DNA of 64,000 nucleotides from Clostridia bacterium (GTDB taxonomy: Bacteria; Bacillota; Clostridia; Oscillospirales; CAG-272), in the NCBI GenBank assembly GCA_017625935.1, contig JAGALA010000015.1, positions 1-64,000 of the forward strand, in the 5' to 3' direction. Within the stretch, counting starts at the first letter, position 1; every line of letters starts with the position of its first letter. The notes beneath the pieces are model-generated. The model worked only from the letters and a program-made list of their open reading frames with translations, was not told the DNA's origin and did not search any database. Both the position numbers and the translations under genes were made by a program. Positions 25,469 through 34,312 of this stretch are shown here, in pieces.

Positions 25469-26911
25469 TCAATTATCCTTTTCGCGCATTTCTTCCACCT
25501 TGAATTCAAACCAGAAGATGCTGCCAACGCCTATTTCGCTTGAAACGCCGAAGCGCGATTCGTGAATAAGCAGGATGTTTTTTACAATTGAAAGACCGAG
25601 GCCCGTGCCGTGAATTGCACGCTTGTGCACCTTGTCAATTTTGTAGTAGCGGTCCCAGATGAGCGGCAAGTTTTCCTCGCTTATGCCCTCGCCCGAGTCG
25701 ATAACCGAGATTCGGACAATACCGTCCGTCACCTCTTGCAAAATCCTTACCGTTTTGTCCTCGCCCGTGTAGTTTATCGCGTTGTTTACAAGGTTGTAAA
25801 CAACCTGTAAAAGGCGTGTTTCGTCCGCGTTTATAAAGACCTCGCAGTCGTAGTCAAAGGTAACCGTGTAGCCCTTGTGCTCAAGCAGCTTTTCATATCT
25901 CTTTACCGTTTCGACAACCGATTTGGTAAGTGAAATCTTGGTCATATTTATTGACTGCGTGCCCGACTGAAGCTTGGAAACGGTCAAAAGGTCGTTTACA
26001 AGTGAGTTTAGGCGCGCCGTTTCGTCAATGATAATTTGCATATTCTCGGGTGTTCGCTCGTCGGGAAAGTCACGCATAACCTCGCTGTAGCCCGAAATCA
26101 TAGTTAAGGGCGTTCTTAAATCGTGCGAGATGTTTGCAATAAGCTCCTTTTGAGTTGCGCTAAGCTTTTTTAATTCCCCTGTGGCTGCGTTTAGCGCCTC
26201 GGCAAGCTCGCAAACCTCCTTAGGGCCCTTTTCCTCGAAGGTCACGTCGTAGTCATAAAGAGATAAGCTCTTTGCCTTCTTGTAAATTTGCGAAATCGGG
26301 TTTGAAATCCTTCTTGAAATGATAAAGGAAAGCACCACCGAGATAACAAGCGCAAAAACGGAAATTAAAAGGAGTAGCAGCTGAAACGCAAACTTTGTGA
26401 GTGCGGGCGGCTGTGCATCTGTGTTTATTATAATCATATGCGAGGGAGTGCCGTCCTCAAATTCACCTGCGAGCTTTACGTAAATAAACTCGAAGTCGCC
26501 TCCCGTTATATATTCGCGGTTCTCGCTTTGATATGCAAAGCGCATAAGCTCGGTAAGCATTTCCTTGTTTTCCTCGCCGTTTACCGTCGAAATTACGTTA
26601 TTGCCGTAGAGGTATAAAAATTCCTCACTAAAATTCTCCGAAATCGGCACAATGGCAATTGAAATATCGTCGCCGTACTGCCCCGAGGCACTCTCAAGGT
26701 AGCTGCCAAGGTTGGGGTCGTCGATTTTAGATGAAATATCGTTTGAAATGTTCGTTACGGTGTTTTCCTTAACGGCTCTGAACACAATTCTTAAAAACAT
26801 TGCTTGGAAAAGCCAAAGCGACGCAATTAAGACAAGGGAAAAGGCAATCATCGAAATAAAAATATGTAAATTAATCGACAGATGCTTTCTTTTTACGGAT
26901 TTAGCTTTCAT
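25469..26911 (-). CDS. Sensor histidine kinase
   Basis: The 480-aa membrane kinase has a first helix (about 12-37), an extracytoplasmic sensor of about 135 residues, a second helix (about 175-200), a HAMP linker (ISRRISNPISQIYKKA), then HisKA with phospho-acceptor His in NISHDLRTPLTMISGY (about 260) and HATPase_c with NLVNNAINYT, DSGEGISEEN and GTGLGLSIV. It overlaps the response regulator by 4 nt, so the two form one operon. The sensor domain gives no ligand clue. The downstream target genes are not marked, and the neighbouring HtrA-like protein could be related to envelope stress. Confidence 0.94.
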   Translation of the reverse strand: MKAKSVKRKHLSINLHIFISMIAFSLVLIASLWLFQAMFLRIVFRAVKENTVTNISNDISSKIDDPNLGSYLESASGQYGDDISIAIVPISENFSEEFLYLYGNNVISTVNGEENKEMLTELMRFAYQSENREYITGGDFEFIYVKLAGEFEDGTPSHMIIINTDAQPPALTKFAFQLLLLLISVFALVISVVLSFIISRRISNPISQIYKKAKSLSLYDYDVTFEEKGPKEVCELAEALNAATGELKKLSATQKELIANISHDLRTPLTMISGYSEVMRDFPDERTPENMQIIIDETARLNSLVNDLLTVSKLQSGTQSINMTKISLTKSVVETVKRYEKLLEHKGYTVTFDYDCEVFINADETRLLQVVYNLVNNAINYTGEDKTVRILQEVTDGIVRISVIDSGEGISEENLPLIWDRYYKIDKVHKRAIHGTGLGLSIVKNILLIHESRFGVSSEIGVGSIFWFEFKVEEMREKDN

Positions 26912-27597
26912 TTTTCCTCAAAGCGGTAGCCCATACCGCGGATTGTAACTATAAAATCACTGTACTTGCCAAGGCTTTTTCTCAAAATCTTGATGTGAGT
27001 GTCAAGGGTTCGGTCATCGCCGAAAAAGTCGTAGCCCCATACGTCAGAGAGCAGCTTGTCACGTGAAAGGGCGATATTCTTGTTTCTTAGCATATAGAAG
27101 AAAAGCTCGTATTCCTTTGGCGACATATTTGCGCGCTCACCGTCGATGTAAACAATTCTTGCGGTAAAATCCGCAACCAAGCCGCCGTTTGCCAAGGAAA
27201 CTATCTCGTTTTTGTTTTCTTCCTTCTTTTCGCTTGCACGCGCACGCTTCATAATAGCGTCAACGCGGAGCATAAGCTCTTTTGGCGAAAACGGCTTAAC
27301 AACATAATCGTCAATTCCGATTTCAAAGCCGTTTATCTTGTCGTATTCCTCACCGCGTGCGGAAAGCATAATGATAGGCACGTTGCTCGTTTCGCGAATC
27401 TTGCGTGAAGCGGAGAAGCCGTCAAGCTCGGGCATCATAATATCCATAATAACGATATCAAACTTATCCCTTGAGAATTTCATTACGGCGTCCATACCGT
27501 TAGACGCCTCGGTAACGGTGTGCCCTTCAAATTCGGCATATTTACGGATGAGCTTTCTTATCATATCCTCATCATCAACAATTAAAATATTGTACAT
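26908..27597 (-). CDS. OmpR-family response regulator
   Basis: The 229-aa regulator has a receiver domain (MYNILIVDDED, phospho-acceptor Asp in IVIMDIMMPELDG, Lys in VVKPFSPKEL) and a C-terminal winged helix (about 130-229, with DRTLDTHIKILRKSLG and IRGMGYRFE). ATG 27597 is chosen over GTG 27606 because AGAGGTG lies 6 nt before it. It is the first gene of the operon with the kinase. Confidence 0.95.
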   Translation of the reverse strand: MYNILIVDDEDMIRKLIRKYAEFEGHTVTEASNGMDAVMKFSRDKFDIVIMDIMMPELDGFSASRKIRETSNVPIIMLSARGEEYDKINGFEIGIDDYVVKPFSPKELMLRVDAIMKRARASEKKEENKNEIVSLANGGLVADFTARIVYIDGERANMSPKEYELFFYMLRNKNIALSRDKLLSDVWGYDFFGDDRTLDTHIKILRKSLGKYSDFIVTIRGMGYRFEEK

Positions 27598-27678
27598 TAT
27601 AATCACCTCTATAATATTTTATCATATATAAATTCAAATTTCAATATAGTATTTATTTGTGCCAAAAAGGTGTCAAGG

Positions 27679-27720
27679 AAACCAAAAACGCACCCCAAGT
27701 GAGAAGTGCGTTTTTGGTTT
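27679..27720 (-). terminator. Terminator hairpin before the response regulator
   Basis: AAACCAAAAACGCAC pairs with GTGCGTTTTTGGTTT. It ends the transcript coming from the HtrA-like gene and the repeat region, isolating the two-component operon. Confidence 0.75.
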
Positions 27721-27724
27721 TATA

Positions 27725-27999
27725 TTTTGAAGGAGAGTAGATTGAGTCTATTTTAGTGCGCCCGTGCCACGGGCTTTAATCTCCAAAGCTTTTTTGCGTT
27801 ACACTCGCAAAACCAAAGCGAGTGTAACAAAAGCTGATGCTAAGCATCTATGTTTAAGGAGAGAGATATGGTCTATATTTATTAACTCCTTAATGCGCTT
27901 TTTTGCTACACTCGTCGTTTTGACGAGTGCAACCAAAGCTCCCGCGCCGAAAAGATTCGGCTTGGGTGTGATTAAGGAGAGAGGGTGTAGTCAAATTTA
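27725..27999 (-). repeat. Tandem structured repeat (about 120-nt unit)
   Basis: The tail motif AAGGAGAG followed by GTCTA- or GTCAA-type and TTTA sequence occurs at 27729, 27855 and 27973. Before the second and third tails are two full heads: a hairpin built on TACACTCG (27788-27834 and about 27895-27939) and a smaller hairpin (GATGC-TAA-GCATC; CCGAA-AAGA-TTCGG). Stem sequences differ between units but stay paired, for example CTCGC/GCGAG versus CTCGTC/GACGAG. The minus-strand form CTCTCTCCTTAA followed by GGGAGC resembles, from memory, a common gut Firmicutes intergenic repeat. The last copy overlaps the stop of the HtrA-like gene. Confidence 0.7.
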
Positions 28000-28755
28000 G
28001 TTTAGCTTTCTTTGATATTCAAGCTCGGTTAAGCGCAAATAAGCGCCGAATGCGATAGGACCGGGGATGTAGTTGATTTTTTCAACCTCACCGTCAGCGC
28101 CTATACCAACAAGCTCACCGTTTAGGTTGAAAACTCCGCCGCCTGCTGCGCCGATTATAATAAATCCGCTTGGCTGTGTATCTTCAGGACTTGCCCATTT
28201 TACACAGGGGAGCACCTTTGCATCCTCGTAAATTTTTAAAACCGCGATGCCTGAGGCGTTGTCCGCGCCGCAAAGCACTGCCTCATATTTATTTCCGTTT
28301 TCGCACGTTACGTCAGCGAGCAAGGCAGGAAGACCTGAGCGATGATTGCTGATAACGGCTGTTGTTGTTACAATGTAGTAGCCGTGTCTGTCGTTTGAGT
28401 CCGAAAACTCGCCCGCGATAACACCGCTGCCCGATGAACCTGTTTTTGTGTTAACCGATACAACGGATTTTTTGAGTGAATCAAATATATTTACTGAATT
28501 CTTGCCCTCGCTGAGCGCTGCCTGATCACCGCTTGAAACGTACGATGTGGAGTGTGTAACTCTTGGCGTATCGTTGTTCATTTTGCGTGAAATTGCGATA
28601 AAAGCAAGAATTGAGGTTGAAACAATTACTGACGTAGCTGCAAGCGATATACAAACTATAAGAACGATGGGAAGTGTTCTTTTCTTTTGAGAAACTGCTT
28701 CGCCGTCTTGATTTTTGATACCGTTTAAGCTGTCGTTAAATATATAATTAGACAT
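27997..28755 (-). CDS. HtrA-like protein lacking the catalytic triad
   Basis: The 252-aa protein has a short cytoplasmic N-terminus, one membrane helix (about 28-55) and an extracytoplasmic trypsin-like domain closest to HtrA/DegP (SVVSVNT, GSSGSGVI, YYIVTT, IAVLKI, GVFNLNGELVGIG). All three catalytic positions are replaced: His by Ala 133 in IVTTTAVI (normally IVTNNHVI), Asp by Gly 169 in SGIAVLKI (normally SDIAVLKI), and Ser by Ala 204 in GAAGGG (normally GNSGGP). The segment between the Asp and Ser regions is some 60 residues shorter than usual, and no PDZ domain follows. It therefore should not be a protease. It may be a binding or regulatory pseudoenzyme. The reading frame is intact, which argues against simple decay. 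It lies upstream of a two-component operon. Confidence 0.8.
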   Translation of the reverse strand: MSNYIFNDSLNGIKNQDGEAVSQKKRTLPIVLIVCISLAATSVIVSTSILAFIAISRKMNNDTPRVTHSTSYVSSGDQAALSEGKNSVNIFDSLKKSVVSVNTKTGSSGSGVIAGEFSDSNDRHGYYIVTTTAVISNHRSGLPALLADVTCENGNKYEAVLCGADNASGIAVLKIYEDAKVLPCVKWASPEDTQPSGFIIIGAAGGGVFNLNGELVGIGADGEVEKINYIPGPIAFGAYLRLTELEYQRKLN

Positions 28756-28871
28756 AAAACCTGCCTATTAAAATCATTATTCTTTCCATGTTACGCTACT
28801 ATTCTACAACACGAATGTGAATTCTGTGTGAAGATGGTAAAAAAAATAATTGAAAAATCGCAAAAAGAATC

Positions 28872-28900
28872 TTGATTTTACGTAATTTTTATGATACAAT
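28872..28900 (+). promoter_or_regulatory. Promoter of the pheST T-box transcript
   Basis: TTGATT (28872-28877) and TACAAT (28895-28900) are 17 bp apart. The transcript would start near 28907, with a leader of about 380 nt. Confidence 0.75.
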
Positions 28901-28906
28901 ACCGAA

Positions 28907-29187
28907 TGAAGTATGCAATCTTGGCATATTTTTGGAAAAGCTATGATGAAGCCGGCAATTTCCAAGCTCCATTCACAGAGAGGGCGCACACGGCTGAGAG
29001 GTGCCTAATGGTAGGATGTTTGCATTTCCCTTCGGAGCTGATTTTCTGAAAATTGAGTAGGAAAATACGGGAGATCCCGTTATAGGTCGTGGAAGTGATA
29101 GCTTCCTTAAAGTGCCGCATTTGCGGAATTTGGGTGGTACCGCGGACTTTTGTTCGTCCCTTGCTAAAAAGCGAGGGGCTTTTTTTA
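28907..29187 (+). promoter_or_regulatory. T-box riboswitch (Phe) controlling pheST
   Basis: The T-box core TGGGTGGTACCGCGG lies at 29131-29145 and binds the CCA end of uncharged tRNA. The terminator (CCCTTGCT with AGCGAGGG, then T7) is at 29158-29187. Stem I contains AGAGAG and GCTGAGAG elements and a 3' strand near 29020-29040 with UUC triplets that could be the Phe specifier; I did not fix which one. Uncharged tRNA-Phe would favour the antiterminator and pheST expression. Confidence 0.93.
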
Positions 29188-29285
29188 TGCAACGCGGTGC
29201 GTTGATTTCATACAAGCAAAAGCTTGATTTGCGTGCGTGGCGCAATTATATATAATAATGTAGAAAAATCCGAGAGGAGAAAAAT

Positions 29286-30299
29286 ATGAAAGAAAAATTA
29301 AATCAAATAAGAAGCGAGGCATTTAAGCTTCTTGAAAACGAAAACTGCAACATCGAGGAGGTAAGAATTAAGTACCTTGGCAAAAAGGGCGAGCTTACCT
29401 CAGTTCTTCGTATGATGGGTCAGCTCTCGCCCGAGGAAAGACCTATTATGGGTCAGCTCGCAAACGAGGTCAGAGCCCAGATCGAGGAAAAAATCGCCGA
29501 GATGGCGGAATCAAACAAGGCAAGGGAGCTTGAGCGCGCGCTCGTTTCCGAAAAAATTGACGTAACCGCGTACGGCAAGGAGCAAAAGCTTGGCAAGCTT
29601 CACCCACTTACACAGGTGCAAAGAAAGATGGAGGATATCTTCATCGGCATGGGCTTCTCAATTGCTGAAGGACCCGAGGTAGAGTACGACTACTACAACT
29701 TCAAGGCACTTAATATTCCCGAGAACCACCCTGCAAGAGATACGCAGGATACCTTCTACATTACGGACAACATTCTTCTCCGTTCACAAACCTCACCTGT
29801 TCAGGCAAGAGTAATGGAAAAGACACAGCCACCGATAAGAATCATCTCCCCCGGCAGAGTTTACCGCTCTGACGAGGTTGACGGCTCGCACTCACCGCTT
29901 TTCCATCAGCTTGAGGGACTTGTTGTTGACAAGGGCATTACAATGGGCAACCTTCGCGGTATGCTTGAAACCTTTGCAAAAACAATGTTCGGTGAAAGGA
30001 CAAAAATCCGCTTCCGTCCTCACCACTTCCCATTTACAGAGCCAAGTGCCGAGGTTGACGTTTCCTGCTTTGTTTGCGGCGGCAAGGGCTGCCGTCTTTG
30101 CAAGGGCGAGGGCTGGATTGAAATTCTCGGTGCGGGTATGGTGCATCCAAACGTACTTAGAACCTGCGGCATTGACCCCGAGGTTTATAGCGGCTTTGCA
30201 TTCGGTATGGGTATTGAAAGAATCACAATGTGCCAATACGGCATTGACGATATGCGTCTTCTTTACGAGAACAACATTAAGTTCTTGAAGCAGTTTTAA
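29286..30299 (+). CDS. pheS: Phenylalanyl-tRNA synthetase alpha subunit
   Basis: The 337-aa protein is the catalytic alpha chain of the alpha2-beta2 PheRS. It has an N-terminal coiled coil (about 1-80, with [10 protein letters not shown]), the class II motif 2 segment [20 protein letters not shown], the Phe pocket region and motif 3 [10 protein letters not shown] near the end. A CxxC pair and second Cys pair ([17 protein letters not shown]) are an insertion typical of many bacterial PheS. GAGAGG precedes the ATG. It is followed after 18 nt by pheT and controlled by the T-box upstream. Confidence 0.97.
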   Translation: MKEKLNQIRSEAFKLLENENCNIEEVRIKYLGKKGELTSVLRMMGQLSPEERPIMGQLANEVRAQIEEKIAEMAESNKARELERALVSEKIDVTAYGKEQKLGKLHPLTQVQRKMEDIFIGMGFSIAEGPEVEYDYYNFKALNIPENHPARDTQDTFYITDNILLRSQTSPVQARVMEKTQPPIRIISPGRVYRSDEVDGSHSPLFHQLEGLVVDKGITMGNLRGMLETFAKTMFGERTKIRFRPHHFPFTEPSAEVDVSCFVCGGKGCRLCKGEGWIEILGAGMVHPNVLRTCGIDPEVYSGFAFGMGIERITMCQYGIDDMRLLYENNIKFLKQF

Positions 30300-30317
30300 T
30301 TAGGAGGCTATAAGATT

Positions 30318-32723
30318 ATGAATTTATCAAGAAAATGGCTTACCGATTACGTTGACGTAACAGAGGTAAATAACAAGGATTATTGCGACAGAATGACCGA
30401 CACAGGCTCTAAGGTTGAGGGCTTCGAGGTGTTGGCAAGCGATATTGACAACGTCGTTGTCGGCAAAATCACAAAAATTTCAAAGCACGAAAACTCCGAC
30501 CATCTTCAAATTTGTATGCTTGACGTTGGAGAGGACGAGGAAATTCAGATAGTAACAGGCGCGCAAAACGTTTTTGAGGGCGCGATAGTTCCCGTGGCGA
30601 AAGCACCTGCAAAATTGCCCGGTGATATTGTAATTAAGGCGGGCAAGCTCCGCGGTGTTCCCTCAAACGGTATGCTTTGCTCAATTGCCGAGCTTGGCTT
30701 AACCACTCACGATATGCCAACCGCTATCGAGGACGGTATCTTTATTCTTAACGAGCTTGAGGAGTCTGTTGGCTTCACACTCGGTATGGACATTAAGGAA
30801 GCGCTTATGCTTTCCGATGACGTGGTTGAATTTGAAATCACACCGAACCGCCCCGACTGCTTAAGCGTTATAGGTCTTGCACGTGAAAGCGCGGCTTCCT
30901 TTGAAAAAGCACTCAATATTCCTACCCCAAGCGTAAAGGGAGTGGATGACGGCGACAAGGTTGAAAACTATATTAAGGTTGACATCAATTCACCGCTTTG
31001 CAAGCGTTATGCCGCAAGAGTGGTAAAGAATATCAAAATCGAGCCTTCCCCCTTGTGGCTCAGAATGCGCCTTCGCGCCTCGGGCGTGCGCCCAATCAAC
31101 AATATTGTAGATATCACGAACTACGTTATGCTCGAATACGGTCAGCCAATGCACGCCTTTGACTACAAGTGCCTTGACGGCTCACATATTATCGTAAGAG
31201 AAGCAAACGAGGGTGAAACCTTTAAGTCACTTGACGATATTGACCATACATTAAAGAGCGGTATGCTCGTTATTTCCGACGAGAAAAAGGCGGTTGCCTT
31301 GGCGGGTGTAATGGGCGGCGCGAACAGCGAAATCACCGACGGAACCAAAACGGTTGTATTTGAAAGTGCAAGCTTTGACGGACCAAGCGTGCGTGTTACC
31401 TCACGCGCCCTCGGTATGAGAACCGAGTCAAGCTCGCGCTTTGAAAAGGGACTTGACGAGGAAACGGTTATCCCCGCAATCGAGCGCGCCTGTGAGCTTG
31501 TTGAATTGCTCGGCGCAGGTGAGGTTGTCGCTAGTCTTATCGACGTTTATCCAAATCCAAAGAAAACACGCGAAATTCCACTTAACGCGGATAGAATTAA
31601 CGCGTTCCTCGGCACAAATATTTCCGAGGACGAAATGGTAAGAATCCTCAAATCTCTCTCCTTCAAGGTTGAAAACGGTACGGTTTACGTTCCGTCCTAC
31701 CGTGATGACGTTGAGGGTATGCAGGACGTTGCCGAGGAGGTTGCAAGAATTTACGGCTACAACGAGATTGAAACAACTAACGTTGTGGCATCACTCACAC
31801 AGGGTGAAAGAACACCGCGCCAAGCATTTGACGTAAAGGTGAAGGATTCACTTTGTGCAATGGGTATGTATGAGATTAACACCTTCTCATTTATCAGCCC
31901 GAAATACTATGATAAAATCAATATGCCATCAAATGACGCAAGAAGAAATTCCGTTGTTATTTCCAATCCGCTTGGCGAGGACACGAGCGTAATGCGCACA
32001 ACCTCACTCCCGTCAATCTTAGAGGTGCTTAACAAAAACAGCAACCTAAAGAACGATGAGGCACTCCTTTACGAGGTTGCAACCATCTATATTCCAAATG
32101 AGGATAAGAGCCAGCTTCCGTCCGAGCCGAAGGAAATTTCGCTCGGTATGTACGGCGGAGTTGATTTCTATGACCTAAAGGGTGTAATTGAGGGACTCTT
32201 TGCATCTACGGGAATTAAGGACGCATCCTTTGTAGCTGAAAGCGGCGACCCAACCTTCCATCCCGGCAGATGCGCAAAAATCTACGCGCAAGACGGCACA
32301 TATCTTGGTATAATGGGCGAAATTCATCCACTTGTCGCACAAAATTACTCATTTAACAAGCGCGTTTATATCGCCGCACTTGATTTTGAAGCAATGTTTG
32401 ACTGCCACGAGGCTGAAGCAAAGTATCAGCCGCTTCCTAAGTTCCCAGCGCTCACCCGTGACTTCTCGTTCGTATGCGACGAGGGACTTGAGGTTGGCAC
32501 AATCGAGGGCACAATCAAGAAGTCGGGCGTTAAGCTCCTTGAATCGGTTAAGCTCTTCGACGTATATAGAGGCGCACAGGTAGGCGAGGGCAAAAAGAGT
32601 GTTTCGTTCTCTGTTTCCTTGCGTGCCTCCGACAGAACTCTTAACGACGAGGAAGCAGACACCGCGGTTAAGAAGATTCTCAAAACCTTGGAAAAAGAGC
32701 TCGGCATAACACTCCGCGCATAA
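30318..32723 (+). CDS. pheT: Phenylalanyl-tRNA synthetase beta subunit
   Basis: The 801-aa beta chain has the usual order: an EMAP-like tRNA-binding domain (about 40-155), B3/B4 editing domain (about 210-390), B5 domain (about 405-475), catalytic-like core and C-terminal FDX-ACB anticodon-binding domain (last 90 residues, LPKFPALTRDFSFVCDE). The editing region removes mischarged Tyr. TAGGAGGC precedes the ATG. Normal length, no defects seen. Confidence 0.97.
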   Translation: MNLSRKWLTDYVDVTEVNNKDYCDRMTDTGSKVEGFEVLASDIDNVVVGKITKISKHENSDHLQICMLDVGEDEEIQIVTGAQNVFEGAIVPVAKAPAKLPGDIVIKAGKLRGVPSNGMLCSIAELGLTTHDMPTAIEDGIFILNELEESVGFTLGMDIKEALMLSDDVVEFEITPNRPDCLSVIGLARESAASFEKALNIPTPSVKGVDDGDKVENYIKVDINSPLCKRYAARVVKNIKIEPSPLWLRMRLRASGVRPINNIVDITNYVMLEYGQPMHAFDYKCLDGSHIIVREANEGETFKSLDDIDHTLKSGMLVISDEKKAVALAGVMGGANSEITDGTKTVVFESASFDGPSVRVTSRALGMRTESSSRFEKGLDEETVIPAIERACELVELLGAGEVVASLIDVYPNPKKTREIPLNADRINAFLGTNISEDEMVRILKSLSFKVENGTVYVPSYRDDVEGMQDVAEEVARIYGYNEIETTNVVASLTQGERTPRQAFDVKVKDSLCAMGMYEINTFSFISPKYYDKINMPSNDARRNSVVISNPLGEDTSVMRTTSLPSILEVLNKNSNLKNDEALLYEVATIYIPNEDKSQLPSEPKEISLGMYGGVDFYDLKGVIEGLFASTGIKDASFVAESGDPTFHPGRCAKIYAQDGTYLGIMGEIHPLVAQNYSFNKRVYIAALDFEAMFDCHEAEAKYQPLPKFPALTRDFSFVCDEGLEVGTIEGTIKKSGVKLLESVKLFDVYRGAQVGEGKKSVSFSVSLRASDRTLNDEEADTAVKKILKTLEKELGITLRA

Positions 32724-32742
32724 AACAAAATATACAAAAACC

Positions 32743-32778
32743 GCAACCACTCTTTACCGAAAGGTATTGAGTGGTTGC
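32743..32778 (+). terminator. Hairpin after pheT
   Basis: GCAACCACTC pairs with GAGTGGTTGC. The following bases have few T, so termination may be weak and some read-through is possible. Confidence 0.5.
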
Positions 32779-32833
32779 TTGCGTTTGACTTCGCTCATCG
32801 AAAAATACGTTAAAATATGATTAAAGCATCGGG

Positions 32834-32964
32834 TTTACCTCGAACTTGTGTCAAAACCGTCGTAAGTTTTAGATAAGATTTTTGCAAAAGCCTTGATATT
32901 TTCTCGAAACCGTGATATACTATACCTACAACTTACATCAATTTCGACACAAGTTGGAGGTAAA
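32834..32964. repeat. Inverted repeats flanking a promoter
   Basis: The left arm (32834-32852, TTTACCTCGAACTTGTGTC) and right arm (32946-32964, GACACAAGTTGGAGGTAAA) pair over 19 bp with one mismatch. Inner arms GTAAGTT (32862-32868) and AACTTAC (32930-32936) pair perfectly and are each 9 nt from the outer arm. The right arm contains the ribosome site GGAGG of the ATPase gene. A consensus-like promoter lies between the inner arms. This layout fits an invertible promoter or a read-through hairpin that hides the ribosome site. Confidence 0.75.
32893..32921 (+). promoter_or_regulatory. Promoter of the DUF4143-type ATPase gene
   Basis: TTGATA (32893-32898) and TATACT (32916-32921) are 17 bp apart. 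The start near 32928 lies between the inverted-repeat arms, so a transcript from it lacks the left arm. Confidence 0.75.
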
Positions 32965-32969
32965 ACGTT

Positions 32970-34247
32970 ATGATAAAAAGAGATTTTTACTTGGATCGCA
33001 TCATTCACAATATGTGGAACGGTGAGGTGAAGGTTATTACAGGAATCCGCAGATGCGGCAAATCAACGTTGCTTTTTGAGTTGTTTTTTGATTATTTAAC
33101 GAAAACCAAGGGCGTTGATGAAAATTTAATCATCAAGCTGGAGCTTGATCAGCGCAGATACTATAAATACAGAAATCCCATAGCTCTTTGTGAATATGTC
33201 GAGGGCATAGTGCTTCCCAACAAGGATAAGCAGTATTATTTGTTTATCGATGAGGTTCAATTTACAAAGAAAATCATTGACGAAGAAAACGGAGGCATTG
33301 AGATAACAATATACGATATGCTCAATGAGCTCAAATCGTATAAAAACCTTGATGTTTACGTAACAGGCAGCAATTCTCACGCGCTGTCACACGATATAGC
33401 TACCGAGTTTAGAGGCAGAGCTACGCAAATACACGTGTATCCCTTGTCGTTTAGTGAGTACTACGCTTACATTGGCGGCGATGAACGCGCGGCTCTTGAC
33501 AGGTATATGCTATACGGCGGCTTGCCTCGCGTTTTGCTGATGGATGACGACAGGGACGTAAAATCGTATTTGACTTCTCTCTATAAGGAGATGTATATCA
33601 AGGACATTGTAGAGCGACACGGTATTGAGCGTGAGGATATATTAAACGACATTCTCGATTTTCTTTCTTCACAAATCAGCTCCTTGACAAATCCTACAAA
33701 TATATCAAACGCTATTGCCGGTATGCGAGGCGAAAGGGTAAATCCCGCATTGGTATCTAACTACGTGACTTATATTATTGATTCCTTTTTAGTGCATATG
33801 GCAAGAAGGTTTGACATTAAGGGCAAGACGTATTTTAATTATCCCAACAAATATTACTATACGGATATAGGGTTACGCAACGCACGCTTGAATTACAGAC
33901 AGTTTGACGTGGGACACATTATGGAAAATATTGTATACAACGAGCTGGTGCGCCGCGGATATTCAGTGGACATAGGCGTGGTTTATGACCGTTCAAACGG
34001 CAACAATACGCAAAAAGAAATTGATTTCGTTGTAAACGATGGGGATCATAAGCTATATATTCAATCGTCGTTTAGAATGGATACCGAACAAAAATCATCG
34101 TCGGAGCTTGAATCGCTGAAGCTTACGAAGGATTTTTTCAAAAAAATCATCGTTCGTATGGATATTCCTCATAGCTTTTATGATGATAACGGAATATATC
34201 ACTGCAATTTGATAGATCTGCTTTTGGGAAAAATTGAACTTTTTTGA
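32970..34247 (+). CDS. AAA ATPase of the DUF4143 family
   Basis: This 425-aa protein has an N-terminal AAA domain with Walker A GIRRCGKST (about 25-33) and Walker B YYLFIDEVQF (about 92-101), then a sensor motif VTGSNSHALS. The C-terminal DUF4143 part contains YYYTDIGLRNARL and GHIMENIVYNELVRRGY, then a nuclease-like EIDFVV segment (about 352-357). Such proteins are widespread in anaerobic bacteria and archaea; their role is not established. The EIDFVV motif resembles the PD-(D/E)xK catalytic strand, so a DNA-acting function is possible. The gene stands alone between inverted repeats and a nitroreductase gene. Confidence 0.88.
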   Translation: MIKRDFYLDRIIHNMWNGEVKVITGIRRCGKSTLLFELFFDYLTKTKGVDENLIIKLELDQRRYYKYRNPIALCEYVEGIVLPNKDKQYYLFIDEVQFTKKIIDEENGGIEITIYDMLNELKSYKNLDVYVTGSNSHALSHDIATEFRGRATQIHVYPLSFSEYYAYIGGDERAALDRYMLYGGLPRVLLMDDDRDVKSYLTSLYKEMYIKDIVERHGIEREDILNDILDFLSSQISSLTNPTNISNAIAGMRGERVNPALVSNYVTYIIDSFLVHMARRFDIKGKTYFNYPNKYYYTDIGLRNARLNYRQFDVGHIMENIVYNELVRRGYSVDIGVVYDRSNGNNTQKEIDFVVNDGDHKLYIQSSFRMDTEQKSSSELESLKLTKDFFKKIIVRMDIPHSFYDDNGIYHCNLIDLLLGKIELF

Positions 34248-34254
34248 GATGTTA

Positions 34255-34283
34255 TTGAAATAAGTCTAAAATAGTGGTAAAAT
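34255..34283 (+). promoter_or_regulatory. Promoter of the nitroreductase gene
   Basis: TTGAAA (34255-34260) and TAAAAT (34278-34283) are 17 bp apart, about 25 nt before the ribosome site. Confidence 0.65.
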
Positions 34284-34312
34284 TAACATATAATACCGTT
34301 TTGGAGGAATTT

